A DNA stretch of 43,963 nt from CAZART01 sp964487555 (GCA_964487555.1 CAZART010000034.1:1-43963); one strand, 5' to 3'. Numbered from the stretch's first letter, positions 8,551-17,165 are shown. Notes: generated by a model from the letters alone, not told the origin. Made by a program: numbers and translations.

Positions 8551-8595
8551 GGCGTATCACCGCTCTTTTGACGCCGCGGCGTCATCGCGCATAGT

Positions 8596-8631
8596 AAAAA
8601 ACCTCGCCGCCAATAAAAGCGACAAGGTTTT
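8596..8631 (-). terminator. Rho-independent terminator of the PUR-alpha gene
   Basis: Read on the minus strand, the arms are AAAACCT and AGGTTTTTT with an inner CGC/GCG pairing around an A/T-rich loop, and the 3' arm runs into six T residues. It begins 27 bp after the stop codon of the PUR-alpha gene and ends before the hisD start, so it separates the two units. The symmetric A-run could let it work in both directions. Confidence 0.75.
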
Positions 8632-8657
8632 CTATTACGAGGGAATGTCGACGGGGA

Positions 8658-9071
8658 TCAATAGCTACCGCTTTCTTCCGAAGAATTTGACTCGAACTCG
8701 TCGACGCCGGTGAGCTCGGGAAGGTTGCGAAACTCGTATCCGGGCAGTCGCTCATCGACGATGTGCTGAACGACTTCGTGCAGCGCCGCCACGAATTTTC
8801 CAAAGTCTTCTTTGTAGAGAAATATCTTATGCTTTTCGTAGCGATTGTCGTCGACCCTCTTGCTCTCCGTGATGGTGACGAAAAAGTCTTCACCGGACCG
8901 CGTGGTCTTCACATCGAAGAAATACGTTCGCTTTCCCGCCGGAACGCGCCGAGAATAGACCTCGTCCCGATAGCGGCCTTTGCCGGTCTGATGGTTGTTT
9001 ACAGATTTGTCGTCATTCGCGTCATCAAAACCTTGCACTTCTTCCTCGTTATACGTCTGCTCAGGTTTCAT
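8658..9071 (-). CDS. PUR-alpha-like DNA/RNA-binding protein (DUF3276)
   Basis: A 137-residue protein with one PUR domain of the DUF3276 family, found in Bacteroidota and Spirochaetes (the Borrelia member BpuR binds nucleic acids). The core is at about residues 36-115: SRRVPAGKRTYFFDVKTTRSGEDFFVTITESKR, then EKHKIFLYKEDFGKFVAALHEVVQHI. Both ends are acidic, low-complexity tails (EEEVQGFDDANDD and ESNSSEESGSY). Nucleic-acid binding is inferred from the family; targets are unknown. The gene appears to be a single unit: a Bacteroidota-type promoter lies about 94 bp upstream and a hairpin terminator follows. The start ATG at 9071 has GGAG about 10 bases upstream. Confidence 0.93.
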   Translation of the reverse strand: MKPEQTYNEEEVQGFDDANDDKSVNNHQTGKGRYRDEVYSRRVPAGKRTYFFDVKTTRSGEDFFVTITESKRVDDNRYEKHKIFLYKEDFGKFVAALHEVVQHIVDERLPGYEFRNLPELTGVDEFESNSSEESGSY

Positions 9072-9164
9072 CGATCTACTTCTCCGCAGAAAATGGCCAG
9101 GGGATGTCGAAATCTATAGGTGATGGCCCGTAATGGGACGGTCATCCGGAGTGGGGCAAGCGTG

Positions 9165-9197
9165 CAAATATAACGTTTTTGTAAACTCCGCCTCAAT
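9165..9197 (-). promoter_or_regulatory. Bacteroidota-type promoter for the PUR-alpha gene
   Basis: On the minus strand, TATATTTG (9165-9172) matches the TAnnTTTG minus-7 element known from Bacteroidetes, and an ATTG (9194-9197) lies 21 bp upstream, where the TTG minus-33 element is expected. The start codon of the PUR-alpha gene is about 94 bp downstream. This is the best promoter match I see in the window. The rest of the 279-bp gap 9072-9350 shows no gene; a small minus-strand frame at 9114-9320 looks spurious. Confidence 0.6.
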
Positions 9198-9350
9198 ATC
9201 CGAAGGCGGGAACGCAATATCAACGTGGCGACAGGGCGTGGTTTGGCGCGAATCGGACGCGCTTTTGCTCAATTGGACACGGTATGTTTGCGCCATAGGC
9301 ACGCCTTCGGCACTCGGCATCCGGGGTACGCTGCAGCGAGGTTGATCTTG

Positions 9351-10519
9351 CTACTTCAGCTCCTGGAGAATCCCGCGGACGAGCCGTTCGAGATCACCGC
9401 GGACGCGCTGCCCGACCAGCAGCACATCGTCATGGGATAGCGGCTCCTTCGACAGGCCGGCGGCGGGATTCGTAATGCTGGAAATTCCGAGCACTTTCAT
9501 GCCTCCGGCCGCGGCCTCCAGCACTTCCGGAACGGTGCTCATCCCCACGGCGTCAGCGCCGATACGGCGATATGCGGCGATCTCCGCCCTTGTCTCGTAG
9601 CTGGGGCCGCGTGTCCAGAGGTAGACGCCGCGCTCCGTACGCACGCCCAGTCCAAGGGCGATCCGTTCCGCCGTGTCGAGCCAATCGGGATCATACGGAT
9701 GAGGACCTCGCGGCGGACGCGGGGCCTGTCTGCTCGCACGTACGGAGCTCCCGGTGCTCGCGTGTACGGAGCTCCCGTATACCATGTTGAGGTGATCCGT
9801 AATCAACATGAGGGTACCGGGACGAAGGCGCGGGTGGATGCCGCCTGCCGCGTTCGTAACGAGGAGTCGCCGCGCTCCGAGCGCCTGAACGAGACGCACG
9901 GGGAAGGTCACGGCCCGCAGTGGATGGCCTTCGTAAAGATGCGCCCTTCCCTGGATGAAGACGACGTCGCGGCCTTCCAGGGTACCGAATACGAGTCGGC
10001 CGCTGTGCCCTGCGACCGTGGAACGCGGATAGTGCGGTATTTCCGATGTCGGAATGACCGTAGCNNNNNNNNNNNNNNNNNNNNNNNNNNNNNNNNNNNN
10101 NNNNNNNNNNNNNNNNNNNNNNNNNNNNNNNNNNNNNNNNNNNNNNNNNNNNNNNNNNNNNNNNCTGCGACCGTGGAACGCGGATAGTGCGGTATTTCCG
10201 ATGTCGGAATGACCGTAGCTTCTTCGGCCGCGTCGGCCAGATCACCGAGCCCCGAACCGAGGATGAGCGCAATGGTCGGCGCGGCATCAGCCCGCCTGCG
10301 GATGGCGCGGATAGCCTCTGCGAGCGGGTCATCCTCCGATCGCGACGCCGCACCGGACGCGATTTGTTGCGGCGCACCGGCGTGCTCGGTCCCTTGCGGC
10401 ACCCTGCCGTGCTCGGCCCCTTGCGGCACCCCGCCGTGCTCGGCCCCTTGCGGCGCCCCGAAGTACTCGGCTCCTTGCGGCACGCCGCCTTCGTTGTCAC
10501 TGCCGGTCCGCGATTCCAT
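9351..10519 (-). CDS. punA: Purine nucleoside phosphorylase, interrupted by a false assembly gap
   Basis: A trimeric-type (PNP family I) enzyme that cleaves inosine and guanosine with phosphate. Blocks seen: ALILGSGLGDLAD, IPHYPRSTVAGHSGRLVFG, the signature GRAHLYEGHP, RRLLVTNAAGGIHPRLRPG, LITDHLNM, RGPSYETRAEI, GADAVGMSTVPEVLEA and GISSITNPAAG. The run of N at 10065-10164 sits in the middle, but both flanks carry the same 55 bp; collapsing one copy and the Ns removes 155 bp and gives one intact frame of 337 residues. Family members are about 270-290. The excess is a nine-residue repeat near the N-terminus and an 8-residue repeat after LITDHLNM. The ATG at 10519 has GAGGGG seven bases upstream, inside the end of the phosphatase gene; an ATG at 10537 is possible. 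Confidence 0.9.
9731..9778. repeat. 24-bp in-frame duplication inside the phosphorylase gene
   Basis: Two copies of a 24-bp unit close to TGCTCGCACGTACGGAGCTC plus four more bases lie head to tail. On the coding strand they encode GSSVHAST and GSSVRASR, in the surface loop after LITDHLNM where other family members have a short conserved loop. The frame is kept. Confidence 0.85.
10010..10219. other. Scaffold gap (100 N) flanked by an identical 55-bp overlap
   Basis: 10065-10164 is 100 N. The 55 bases before it (10010-10064) and the 55 bases after it (10165-10219) are identical. Exactly 55 bp is a common de Bruijn k-mer length, so the two contigs almost certainly overlap and the gap is artificial. 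Merging them restores an uninterrupted phosphorylase frame that reads IPHYPRSTVAGHSGRLVFG across the join. Confidence 0.93.
10367..10490. repeat. 27-bp in-frame minisatellite at the start of the phosphorylase gene
   Basis: Copies begin at 10367, 10394, 10421, 10448 and 10475 (the last partial), each step exactly 27 bp. On the minus strand they encode a nine-residue repeat of the form GVPQGAEHG: GVPQGAEYF, GAPQGAEHG, GVPQGAEHG, RVPQGTEHA, GAPQQIASG. The period is a multiple of 3, so copy number can change without breaking the gene. Confidence 0.92.
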
Positions 10520-10523
10520 AGAA

Positions 10524-13100
10524 CTACCCCTCACCATTCGTCAGTATTCGAATCGCCACCATCGTCATATCGTCGTGCCTCGGCGCATTGCGCGTAAACA
10601 GCTCGATGTCATCGATGATCGATGCGAGGACGGCCGAAGCAGATTGACCACTCGCCCTTGCTACGGAATCGTCGAGTCTCGTCTCGTCGAACAGCTCGCG
10701 ATCGTGGTTCATCGCCTCCGTGATGCCGTCGGTGTAGATGAGCAGCAGGTCACCGGTCGTGAGTGAGATCGATGCCTCCTCGATGTTCTCGGAAAAAATC
10801 GGATCGGAAGCCAGACCGATGGCCGCTCCTCGAGGCTTTATCTCTTCCGGACGTGCAGCGCCCGCTCGATGGATCAGCATCGGATTGTGACCGGCCCTGG
10901 CGCAGGTCCACGTCCGGGTCTCGAGGTCGATGACCCCAAGCACGATGGACATGAATATGCCGCGCGGTGCGTTCATGCGGAAGAGCGTGTTGGCGGCAGC
11001 CAGGATGTCGGACGGGCGAGAAAGACTCGTGTTGAGGCTTTGTAGAATGCCCTTCATGAGCGTCATGTAGAAGGCGGCCTGCATGCCTTTGCCGCTCACA
11101 TCTCCGACGACGACGCCCAGACGTCCGTCGTTCATCCGAAAAAAATCAAAGTAGTCGCCGCCGACCTCGTAGGCGGGCAGACAGACAGATGCCAGATCCA
11201 GCCCCCGAACGTCCGGCGTGCGAGCCGGCAGAAACGACAGCTGCACTTCGCGCGCCAGTTCGAGCTCCCGGTTCAGGCGCTCCCGTTGCGCGAGCTCTCG
11301 GATGTAATCCGGAACGATGGCCGGAATCTCGGATCTACCCTTCCCGCTCAGAACGCCGGCGACTCCGACGGCAGCAAGGAGGCCTACAACGCCGATCGCA
11401 ATGAGTCCGTCGACAAACTCCGGCGCCGTCGGCACGCTCCAGTTCGGTACGTAGGACACCGTCAAAGCGAACACGAAAAGCGCGATGAACGCGGTCAGTC
11501 CGTCGAAACGCCAGAACACGCCGGCGAGCAGGAGGCCGTAGACCGCGCCCACTGCATATACGACCGGCAACGGGCGCACGTCCCACGTCGCGGCCTGCAG
11601 CAATGTGAGTGTCACAACGATCGCGATAAACGACCAGACGAAGCTGCCTTTCTTCCCACGAAAAAGGGCGCCGATGCCTACGATGCCGCCGAGCGTCAGG
11701 AATAGCGCCCAGTAGAAGAGACCGCCGACATCGCGCAGAACGGCGATTCCAGGCGAATGCTTGCCGAAGAACGCATCGCCTGAATCCTCAAAATGCAGCC
11801 AGACGCCGTCGGCAACGAGGAGAACGACCGCACCGATTCCCGCCAGTGCCAGGCCGGCGAAAATGCCGCGGAGCGTGGAGGTCCCGACGGGCACATTGCG
11901 AACGAACAGGCTTCGAACGAGGGCAAGCGTCTGAAGCTTCGCATCCCAGTGTTCACGGGCCATTGATAGCGCGGCCCCCGAAATAAAAAACATGAGGATG
12001 CCGCCGGTGAGACCCGCCAGGAACATTCCAAGGACGAACCCGACGACCTCCATCGGCGAGGTGGCGTCGATCTCGCCCATGAGCTGCGTGCTCATGACGA
12101 TCGACGCCGCCAACGCGCACGCAAGTCCGTCACGAATTGCTGTCTTGGTGTCGACCACGCGGGCATTTAGACGCCTGAAAAACACGACGACGAGAATGAT
12201 CGCGAGCATGACGTAACCGGCCATCGTTACGATTCCTCGTACGTCATCCGCAGCGATCGCGCTCTCGCCCGATTCCTTCTCAGCCACGAATTTCGGCTCG
12301 AGTTCAACGAGCGTGCCGTTCGGCATCACTTCGACGTCGGCTCTATAGAATCGGCCGGGCGCATCGTCTTCCGCGGAGACCTTGACGGTCGCGGTGACGA
12401 GCCCATCGGACCCGGACGCAAACACGGAATCTACCCGCACCGGCACACCGGTGAAGCGGCTCAGGCCCAGGTGATAAAGCGCCAGCGCTTCAGCATCGGC
12501 TCGATCCAGAAAAACGCGATCCGCCTCGACATCCTCTGCGCGAAGGCGGCTTCCGCGCTCGGGTGCATCCAATCGATAAGCAAGCCGGTTCGGAGGCAGC
12601 GAGTGCGTGAGAACCGGCCTGTCAAAGATCCTCGCCAGCGCCTCACCGTGGTAAGCCTGGCGCGGGATGGCGTCTGAATCGACGTGCACACCGAGGAGGC
12701 GACCGTCGAGCGTGACGCGCGTCCAACCCAGAGATTCGCTCTCACCATCGGTCTTACGGCTCCACTCGACGTGCCAGGAGTAGGCCGGCACATCTTCGTC
12801 ACGCAGCATCGTAATGGCCGCACCGCGGCCCCGCTGACGCTGCAACTCGTTAAGCAGCCTTCCGTCGTACCGGATGAAAGCCTCAGCCGTCGCATCCGTC
12901 AGCTGTAGGCCGGTACTGTGCTGCGCAAACACCCGGGCCGAGTCGACGGCGCGGTCATAGGAAATATACTCGGACGCCGTCGAGTGGGGATGCTCACGCG
13001 GCGCCAGCAGGATCACGAGCAAAAGGCCGATGACGCCACTGACGGCCAGAACGGCGTCCGGCCATCCGAATCCTCTTTCGAAGCGCGGCGGCGTGTCCAT
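10524..13100 (-). CDS. Membrane-bound SpoIIE/RsbU-type PP2C phosphatase
   Basis: An 858-residue membrane protein with a C-terminal PPM/SpoIIE serine phosphatase domain, the kind that acts on anti-sigma-factor antagonists in partner switching. The N-terminus has one membrane helix (about residues 14-33) followed by a 250-residue stretch likely outside the membrane, then about eight hydrophobic segments (roughly 290-600). A short helical linker (ELAQRERLNRELELAREVQLSFLP) leads into the catalytic domain. Metal-binding motifs are visible: EVGGDYFDFF, VVGDVSGKGMQAAF, ARAGHNPM, LLIYTDGITEAMN and RHDDMTMVAI at the end. No antagonist or anti-sigma gene is adjacent, so the target is unknown. Its start codon touches the stop of the AI-2E gene upstream, and its end overlaps the ribosome binding site of the phosphorylase gene, so the three genes look cotranscribed and translationally coupled. 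Confidence 0.92.
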   Translation of the reverse strand: MDTPPRFERGFGWPDAVLAVSGVIGLLLVILLAPREHPHSTASEYISYDRAVDSARVFAQHSTGLQLTDATAEAFIRYDGRLLNELQRQRGRGAAITMLRDEDVPAYSWHVEWSRKTDGESESLGWTRVTLDGRLLGVHVDSDAIPRQAYHGEALARIFDRPVLTHSLPPNRLAYRLDAPERGSRLRAEDVEADRVFLDRADAEALALYHLGLSRFTGVPVRVDSVFASGSDGLVTATVKVSAEDDAPGRFYRADVEVMPNGTLVELEPKFVAEKESGESAIAADDVRGIVTMAGYVMLAIILVVVFFRRLNARVVDTKTAIRDGLACALAASIVMSTQLMGEIDATSPMEVVGFVLGMFLAGLTGGILMFFISGAALSMAREHWDAKLQTLALVRSLFVRNVPVGTSTLRGIFAGLALAGIGAVVLLVADGVWLHFEDSGDAFFGKHSPGIAVLRDVGGLFYWALFLTLGGIVGIGALFRGKKGSFVWSFIAIVVTLTLLQAATWDVRPLPVVYAVGAVYGLLLAGVFWRFDGLTAFIALFVFALTVSYVPNWSVPTAPEFVDGLIAIGVVGLLAAVGVAGVLSGKGRSEIPAIVPDYIRELAQRERLNRELELAREVQLSFLPARTPDVRGLDLASVCLPAYEVGGDYFDFFRMNDGRLGVVVGDVSGKGMQAAFYMTLMKGILQSLNTSLSRPSDILAAANTLFRMNAPRGIFMSIVLGVIDLETRTWTCARAGHNPMLIHRAGAARPEEIKPRGAAIGLASDPIFSENIEEASISLTTGDLLLIYTDGITEAMNHDRELFDETRLDDSVARASGQSASAVLASIIDDIELFTRNAPRHDDMTMVAIRILTNGEG

Positions 13101-14558
13101 TCAGGCGGCCTTCAAAATGCGATAGTTGCGAAGGCTCCAGAGCAGCTGCTCCACCGTCACGCGCAGGATGGTTAGCAGGGGAATGGCGACGAGCATTCCG
13201 ACGATGCCCGCGAGCTGGGCGCCGATCAGCACGGCGAAAAGGATGAGGAGCGGATGCGTCCGCGCAGCCCGCGAAAAGATATACGGCTGAAATATCGCAT
13301 TGTCGGCGACCTGTGTCAGCAGCATGGCGACGATCACTCCCGGCACTAACGAGAAGTTGCCGGTCTGAACGATTCCCATGAGCGTTCCGGCCAGAAATCC
13401 CATAAAAGGCCCAAAATAGGGGATCGTGTTCGCCAGACCCGTGAACACGCCCACGGCGATCGCGTACTCCAAACCCACGACGTAGAGCAGCACACTCGCC
13501 ACCGCAGCCACCGCAAGAATCTGTATGGAGAGCGCGCGAAAATACCTTCCGATGATGGACTCGATTTTCTCCATCAGCATCAGCGTGAGCTCGAAATAGC
13601 GGTTCGGCACCAGGCGCAGGAGGCTGTGTCGGATCTGCGTGCCGTCCTTCAGAAAAAAGAACGCCACGAACGGGATTACCAGCACAGCATAGAAGATATT
13701 CGCGAAGACGCCGAAGATGGACCCGGCGACCAGCGTGATCTGCTCCTGCCCGAATACCTTTTGCAGGCCGGCAGCAATTCCGTCGATGATGGCGCCGCGC
13801 TTTACCGGGATGAACATCCGGACGCGCCGCTCGATGGCGGCGGCGACATTGGACAACGTCACTTCTTGCGCCGTCAAACCAAGGATCGCGACGTAACGCT
13901 CGTCTGCCTGGTCGGTAATGATCGGAGCACCCTCCAGGTCGCGTCTCGAACGACGGATGGGTATGACGCGGATCTGCTCCCGCCCGAACTGATCCTCCAC
14001 GGAAACCCGCAAGGAATCACCCGACCGCTTCCCGTGCAGAACCGACTGCAGCTGACTAAAACCGTCCCATACGCTCCCCTCCACATTCAGGATGGCGTCA
14101 CCGGGTTGGATGCCGGCCTCCTCGGCCGGACCGTCCGCATCCACGGCCGTCACCTGAGCCGCGTTCTGGAAGCTGATCTGATTGGAAATATCGCGGATCT
14201 GATTGGAGGCGAACGGCGCCAGCTTGGTCACCAGAACAACCAGCGCACCGAAGACAAGCACGAAGGTCACCAGAATAGAAGGAATGCGGCCGATACCAAC
14301 CCCCTGAAGGCGATCCACGATCGGCTTCATCAGATAGGCGAGCAGAATCCCGACGATCAGGTAAACGATCAGGGCGGAGAAATACCATATCACCCAGGCA
14401 GCCGCCAGAATGACGCCGCCCCACAAGAGCGCTCGGATGACGCGGTCCAGCGTGAACCGCGAAGACACAGGAGGTCCGGAAAAGCGGCGATAGGGCGGTC
14501 CGCCCTCCGAGGACGAGCCCGCCGCACCCTCGTTATCGCGGATTTCCTGCTCTGGCAT
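13101..14558 (-). CDS. AI-2E family (DUF20/PerM) permease with inserted PDZ domain
   Basis: A 485-residue polytopic membrane protein of the AI-2E/PerM family. Hydrophobic segments are seen at about 42-78 and 91-115 and then repeatedly from 275 to 470, including VFTGLANTIPYFGPFMGF, LTQVADNAIFQPYIFS and the C-terminal GAQLAGIVGMLVAIPLL, all typical of the family. Between the second and third segments, at about 130-203, sits a PDZ-like domain: AAQVTAVDADGPAEEAGIQPGDAILNVEG followed by SLRVSVEDQFGREQIRVIPI. The family usually has only a helical stretch there. Members transport varied substrates or ions; autoinducer-2 export is known for only one, so substrate is unknown. The gene follows the GH9 gene by 21 bp and abuts the phosphatase gene with no gap. 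Confidence 0.9.
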   Translation of the reverse strand: MPEQEIRDNEGAAGSSSEGGPPYRRFSGPPVSSRFTLDRVIRALLWGGVILAAAWVIWYFSALIVYLIVGILLAYLMKPIVDRLQGVGIGRIPSILVTFVLVFGALVVLVTKLAPFASNQIRDISNQISFQNAAQVTAVDADGPAEEAGIQPGDAILNVEGSVWDGFSQLQSVLHGKRSGDSLRVSVEDQFGREQIRVIPIRRSRRDLEGAPIITDQADERYVAILGLTAQEVTLSNVAAAIERRVRMFIPVKRGAIIDGIAAGLQKVFGQEQITLVAGSIFGVFANIFYAVLVIPFVAFFFLKDGTQIRHSLLRLVPNRYFELTLMLMEKIESIIGRYFRALSIQILAVAAVASVLLYVVGLEYAIAVGVFTGLANTIPYFGPFMGFLAGTLMGIVQTGNFSLVPGVIVAMLLTQVADNAIFQPYIFSRAARTHPLLILFAVLIGAQLAGIVGMLVAIPLLTILRVTVEQLLWSLRNYRILKAA

Positions 14559-14579
14559 GCTTGCTTAGCGCAATCGAGA

Positions 14580-16445
14580 TCATTCCACGGGCGGAGGCGC
14601 ATCTCCAGCCGGCGACGGAATCGCGTAATGCGCCATCAAAAACACGGCTCCCGCCGTCCCATCCATGGTGGGTTCGTTCGTCGAGTAGTCGCCAATGTCG
14701 TCGTGGTACACAACATACGGGTTCTGAAGATGCGCGAACTCATCGGGCTGTGTCAAGGTCAATCCACGTAGCTGGCGATAGATCGTTCCGTAGACGGGTC
14801 CGTCGACGAGTCCGCCGGGTGCCTCTCGTTTCGTCAGGGCCCACACGCTGGTGTGCACGTCCTCGGGATACTCACCATCTTTCGGAATGCCCGTAAACAT
14901 GCTGGTCCCCCACGGATTCACGCCGAACAGCCAGTCGCGGTGGGTTGTCGCCACATGACGATACGATGCGTCGCCCGTCATCCGTTCGTAAAGCAGCACC
15001 TGTGTGATGAGACCGGTCATAAGGTTGTTAGAGCACCAGATGAACGGCACCCCTACGGAAAACGGATTCGACGTTGCTTTCGAGAGCGCCTTTTCGATAC
15101 CGTCGCGGTAATACCCTGCCAGCGTATCCTGAAAGGCCTCGTCCACATGCGGGTAGAGAGCGAAATGCCCCGCATTTACATACGGGTAGAATTGATAGTG
15201 GTCCGTCGTATCGCGTCCGAGCCACGAGGTAGAACCGATCATCCGTGCGTAGCGCTTCGCATCGTCGAGGTAGCGCTCGTCACCCGTCGCCTCGAAGAGC
15301 GCGGCGGCGCCCCACTCCATGTCGTCCGCCCACGTATCCTCCGTATATCGGTACGGCGCCCCGTACGAGTTGCCCTGCTGATAACCCTCCTTTTCCATGC
15401 CGAGCCGGTAGACATCTTCAGCCGCCCTCAGGCTCTTCAGCGCATAGGCGCTGTCACCGCGGGCGTTATAGATCCGAAACGCCATCGCCATGGCGGCCGC
15501 GTAGCGTCCCGCCAGATTCGACACCCCGGTCGCCTTGCTTTCGTACTCCCGCAATCCCTGCGGCCGGCCGTCGGCGAAGTACACCACCCGATAGCTATTG
15601 GGCCCCCAGCCGTAGTCTGAGTGGTCGTCGTCCGGCCACTTCCATCCGATGTGGTCGCGGTCGTCGGCAATCTGATGATACAAATGCCCCGGCTCCGGAT
15701 GCATCCGGTGCATCCAGTCGAGGCCCCACCGCGCCTCGTCCAGCACGTCGGGCGTACCGTTGGACCCGGCCTGTCCGAGATCATTCACGACGTCGCCAAA
15801 TTTGTTCGGTTCGAGCTCGTAGGCGAGCAGCATATGCGCCGTCGCATAGCTCGACGTGATCATGTACTTGAGCTGGTCGCCGGCGTCGTGCCAGCCGCCG
15901 TACACGTCGACAAACGTGCTTTCCGGCAACGGCCCGTACGCGGTGCGACCGTCGCGCCGGTGACATACCCTCTCCAGAAACGGATTGTAGCCGCATCGCT
16001 GCTGCCGCATAAAGTCCAAAAGCACTTCATGGGCCTGGCCGTAGGCCGCATCATCGATCCGGAATGCGGCGGAGCGTTCACCCGTCGGGAGCTCGAGCAG
16101 GTAACGGCCGGGATCGTTCCGATCGGAAAAATCGATCGCGTAATAATGATCGAAGCGGCCCCAACCCTTCGCCGGCGACGGCCGGAGAGGGTATCGAGCT
16201 ACTGCAGCCTCCGTCGATAGGTCGACGAGCCTGGCTTCGCCTTCGACCGGGTCCTCTGCAAAAACAACCGCGACTTTAGCATCGTCCGGCAGGTAGCCTA
16301 CGAGGTTCACGCGAACGTAGGCCGAAGCTTCGGCGACGGTCGACGGGTCGTCCGCGCGATCGGCGGGCGGAGCTTTAGGGGCGGATGCACATCCTGCCGC
16401 AAATAGCAGGACGGCGGCGAAGGCACGTAGCGAATGCATCTTCAT
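14580..16445 (-). CDS. Glycoside hydrolase family 9 lipoprotein (endoglucanase-like)
   Basis: A GH9 enzyme of 621 residues; the family cleaves cellulose and related beta-glucans by inversion. The N-terminus is a lipoprotein signal with lipobox AAGC (cysteine 19), so it is probably held on the cell envelope. Residues about 42-130 (YVRVNLVGYLPDDAKVAVVF) form the Ig-like CelD_N domain. The catalytic domain shows GGWHDAGD (183-190), with the aspartates that position the water, LDEARWGLDWM, the HTSVWAL block near the end, and the acid in DYSTNEPTMDG (glutamate about 591). The ATG at 16445 overlaps the recX stop as ATGA, which argues against the longer frame to 16565. It is in an unusual place, between recX and a permease gene; no other polysaccharide-degrading gene is nearby. 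Confidence 0.92.
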   Translation of the reverse strand: MKMHSLRAFAAVLLFAAGCASAPKAPPADRADDPSTVAEASAYVRVNLVGYLPDDAKVAVVFAEDPVEGEARLVDLSTEAAVARYPLRPSPAKGWGRFDHYYAIDFSDRNDPGRYLLELPTGERSAAFRIDDAAYGQAHEVLLDFMRQQRCGYNPFLERVCHRRDGRTAYGPLPESTFVDVYGGWHDAGDQLKYMITSSYATAHMLLAYELEPNKFGDVVNDLGQAGSNGTPDVLDEARWGLDWMHRMHPEPGHLYHQIADDRDHIGWKWPDDDHSDYGWGPNSYRVVYFADGRPQGLREYESKATGVSNLAGRYAAAMAMAFRIYNARGDSAYALKSLRAAEDVYRLGMEKEGYQQGNSYGAPYRYTEDTWADDMEWGAAALFEATGDERYLDDAKRYARMIGSTSWLGRDTTDHYQFYPYVNAGHFALYPHVDEAFQDTLAGYYRDGIEKALSKATSNPFSVGVPFIWCSNNLMTGLITQVLLYERMTGDASYRHVATTHRDWLFGVNPWGTSMFTGIPKDGEYPEDVHTSVWALTKREAPGGLVDGPVYGTIYRQLRGLTLTQPDEFAHLQNPYVVYHDDIGDYSTNEPTMDGTAGAVFLMAHYAIPSPAGDAPPPVE

Positions 16446-17101
16446 GAAGTCAGCTCCTCGATAACGCGGCGCACCATAGCATGGGGATAGCCGCGCCGAA
16501 CCAGGTAATCGTACACCTTTTTGCGCCGCTTCCGCTCGTTCTCTTCTCGGGCGAGTTGCTCCCATCGTCGCTTCCCGAGCGTGCGCGCTGCCGACAGTAC
16601 TTCGTCGCCTTCGCTGAACACTTCCTCGACGGCCTGATCGGCGGCCGCGCGCGCGACTCCTTTGCGGCGGAGGTCGTGGCGGACTCGACGCGGACCGTAT
16701 CCTCCCGTCTTGAAGCGTCCTTCGGCATACGAAACGGCAAACGCCTTGTCGTCGATGAGTCCGGATGACCTCAGAGACGCGACGACCGAGTCGATGACCT
16801 CTTCCCGGTATTCGGAGCGCGCGAGGCGGCGACGGATCTCCTCTTCCGTTCGATGGCGGTACGCGATATAATTCAGCGCCGTCGAGCGGGCACGGAATTC
16901 GGATTCTCGATCGAGGATTCGAAGCTGCTCTTCCACCGTAAGCTCGAGCCCCTTTTTGAGGCCGAACTCGAGAACCACGTCTCTATTCACCCCGAAGGCA
17001 AACCGCCCGTCGATGAACACGGACACCCGCCCCCTCGTTTTTACCTGCGCTTGGAGCGAGGTAATGCTTCCGGCGTTAATATCGTCGACGTCGGTGGGCA
17101 T
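16442..17101 (-). CDS. recX: Regulatory protein RecX
   Basis: RecX binds RecA filaments and limits RecA activity. The 219-residue protein has the tandem three-helix repeats of the family: ALNYIAYRHRTEEEIRRRLARSEY, VVASLRSSGLIDDKAFAVSYAEGR, RRVRHDLRRKGVARAAADQAVEEV and VYDYLVRRGYPHAMVRRVIEEL. An N-terminal RVSVFIDGRFAFGVNRDVV extension is common in Bacteroidota members. recA is not in the window. The gene is downstream of the TonB/DUF4249 unit by 64 bp and its stop overlaps the start of the GH9 gene by four bases (ATGA), so those two are translationally coupled. Confidence 0.93.
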   Translation of the reverse strand: MPTDVDDINAGSITSLQAQVKTRGRVSVFIDGRFAFGVNRDVVLEFGLKKGLELTVEEQLRILDRESEFRARSTALNYIAYRHRTEEEIRRRLARSEYREEVIDSVVASLRSSGLIDDKAFAVSYAEGRFKTGGYGPRRVRHDLRRKGVARAAADQAVEEVFSEGDEVLSAARTLGKRRWEQLAREENERKRRKKVYDYLVRRGYPHAMVRRVIEELTS

Positions 17102-17165
17102 GGAACGGTGAACTCGGACGTGGCCGTACGTAAGACCCGAAACGGTGGATTTTATAACCTCGCGG

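Noticed and set aside
7195..8571. 458-codon open frame antisense to hisD
   Set aside because: A shadow of hisD, with no recognisable domain.
9114..9320. 68-codon minus-strand frame before the PUR-alpha gene
   Set aside because: It overlaps the likely promoter and has no ribosome binding site or family likeness.
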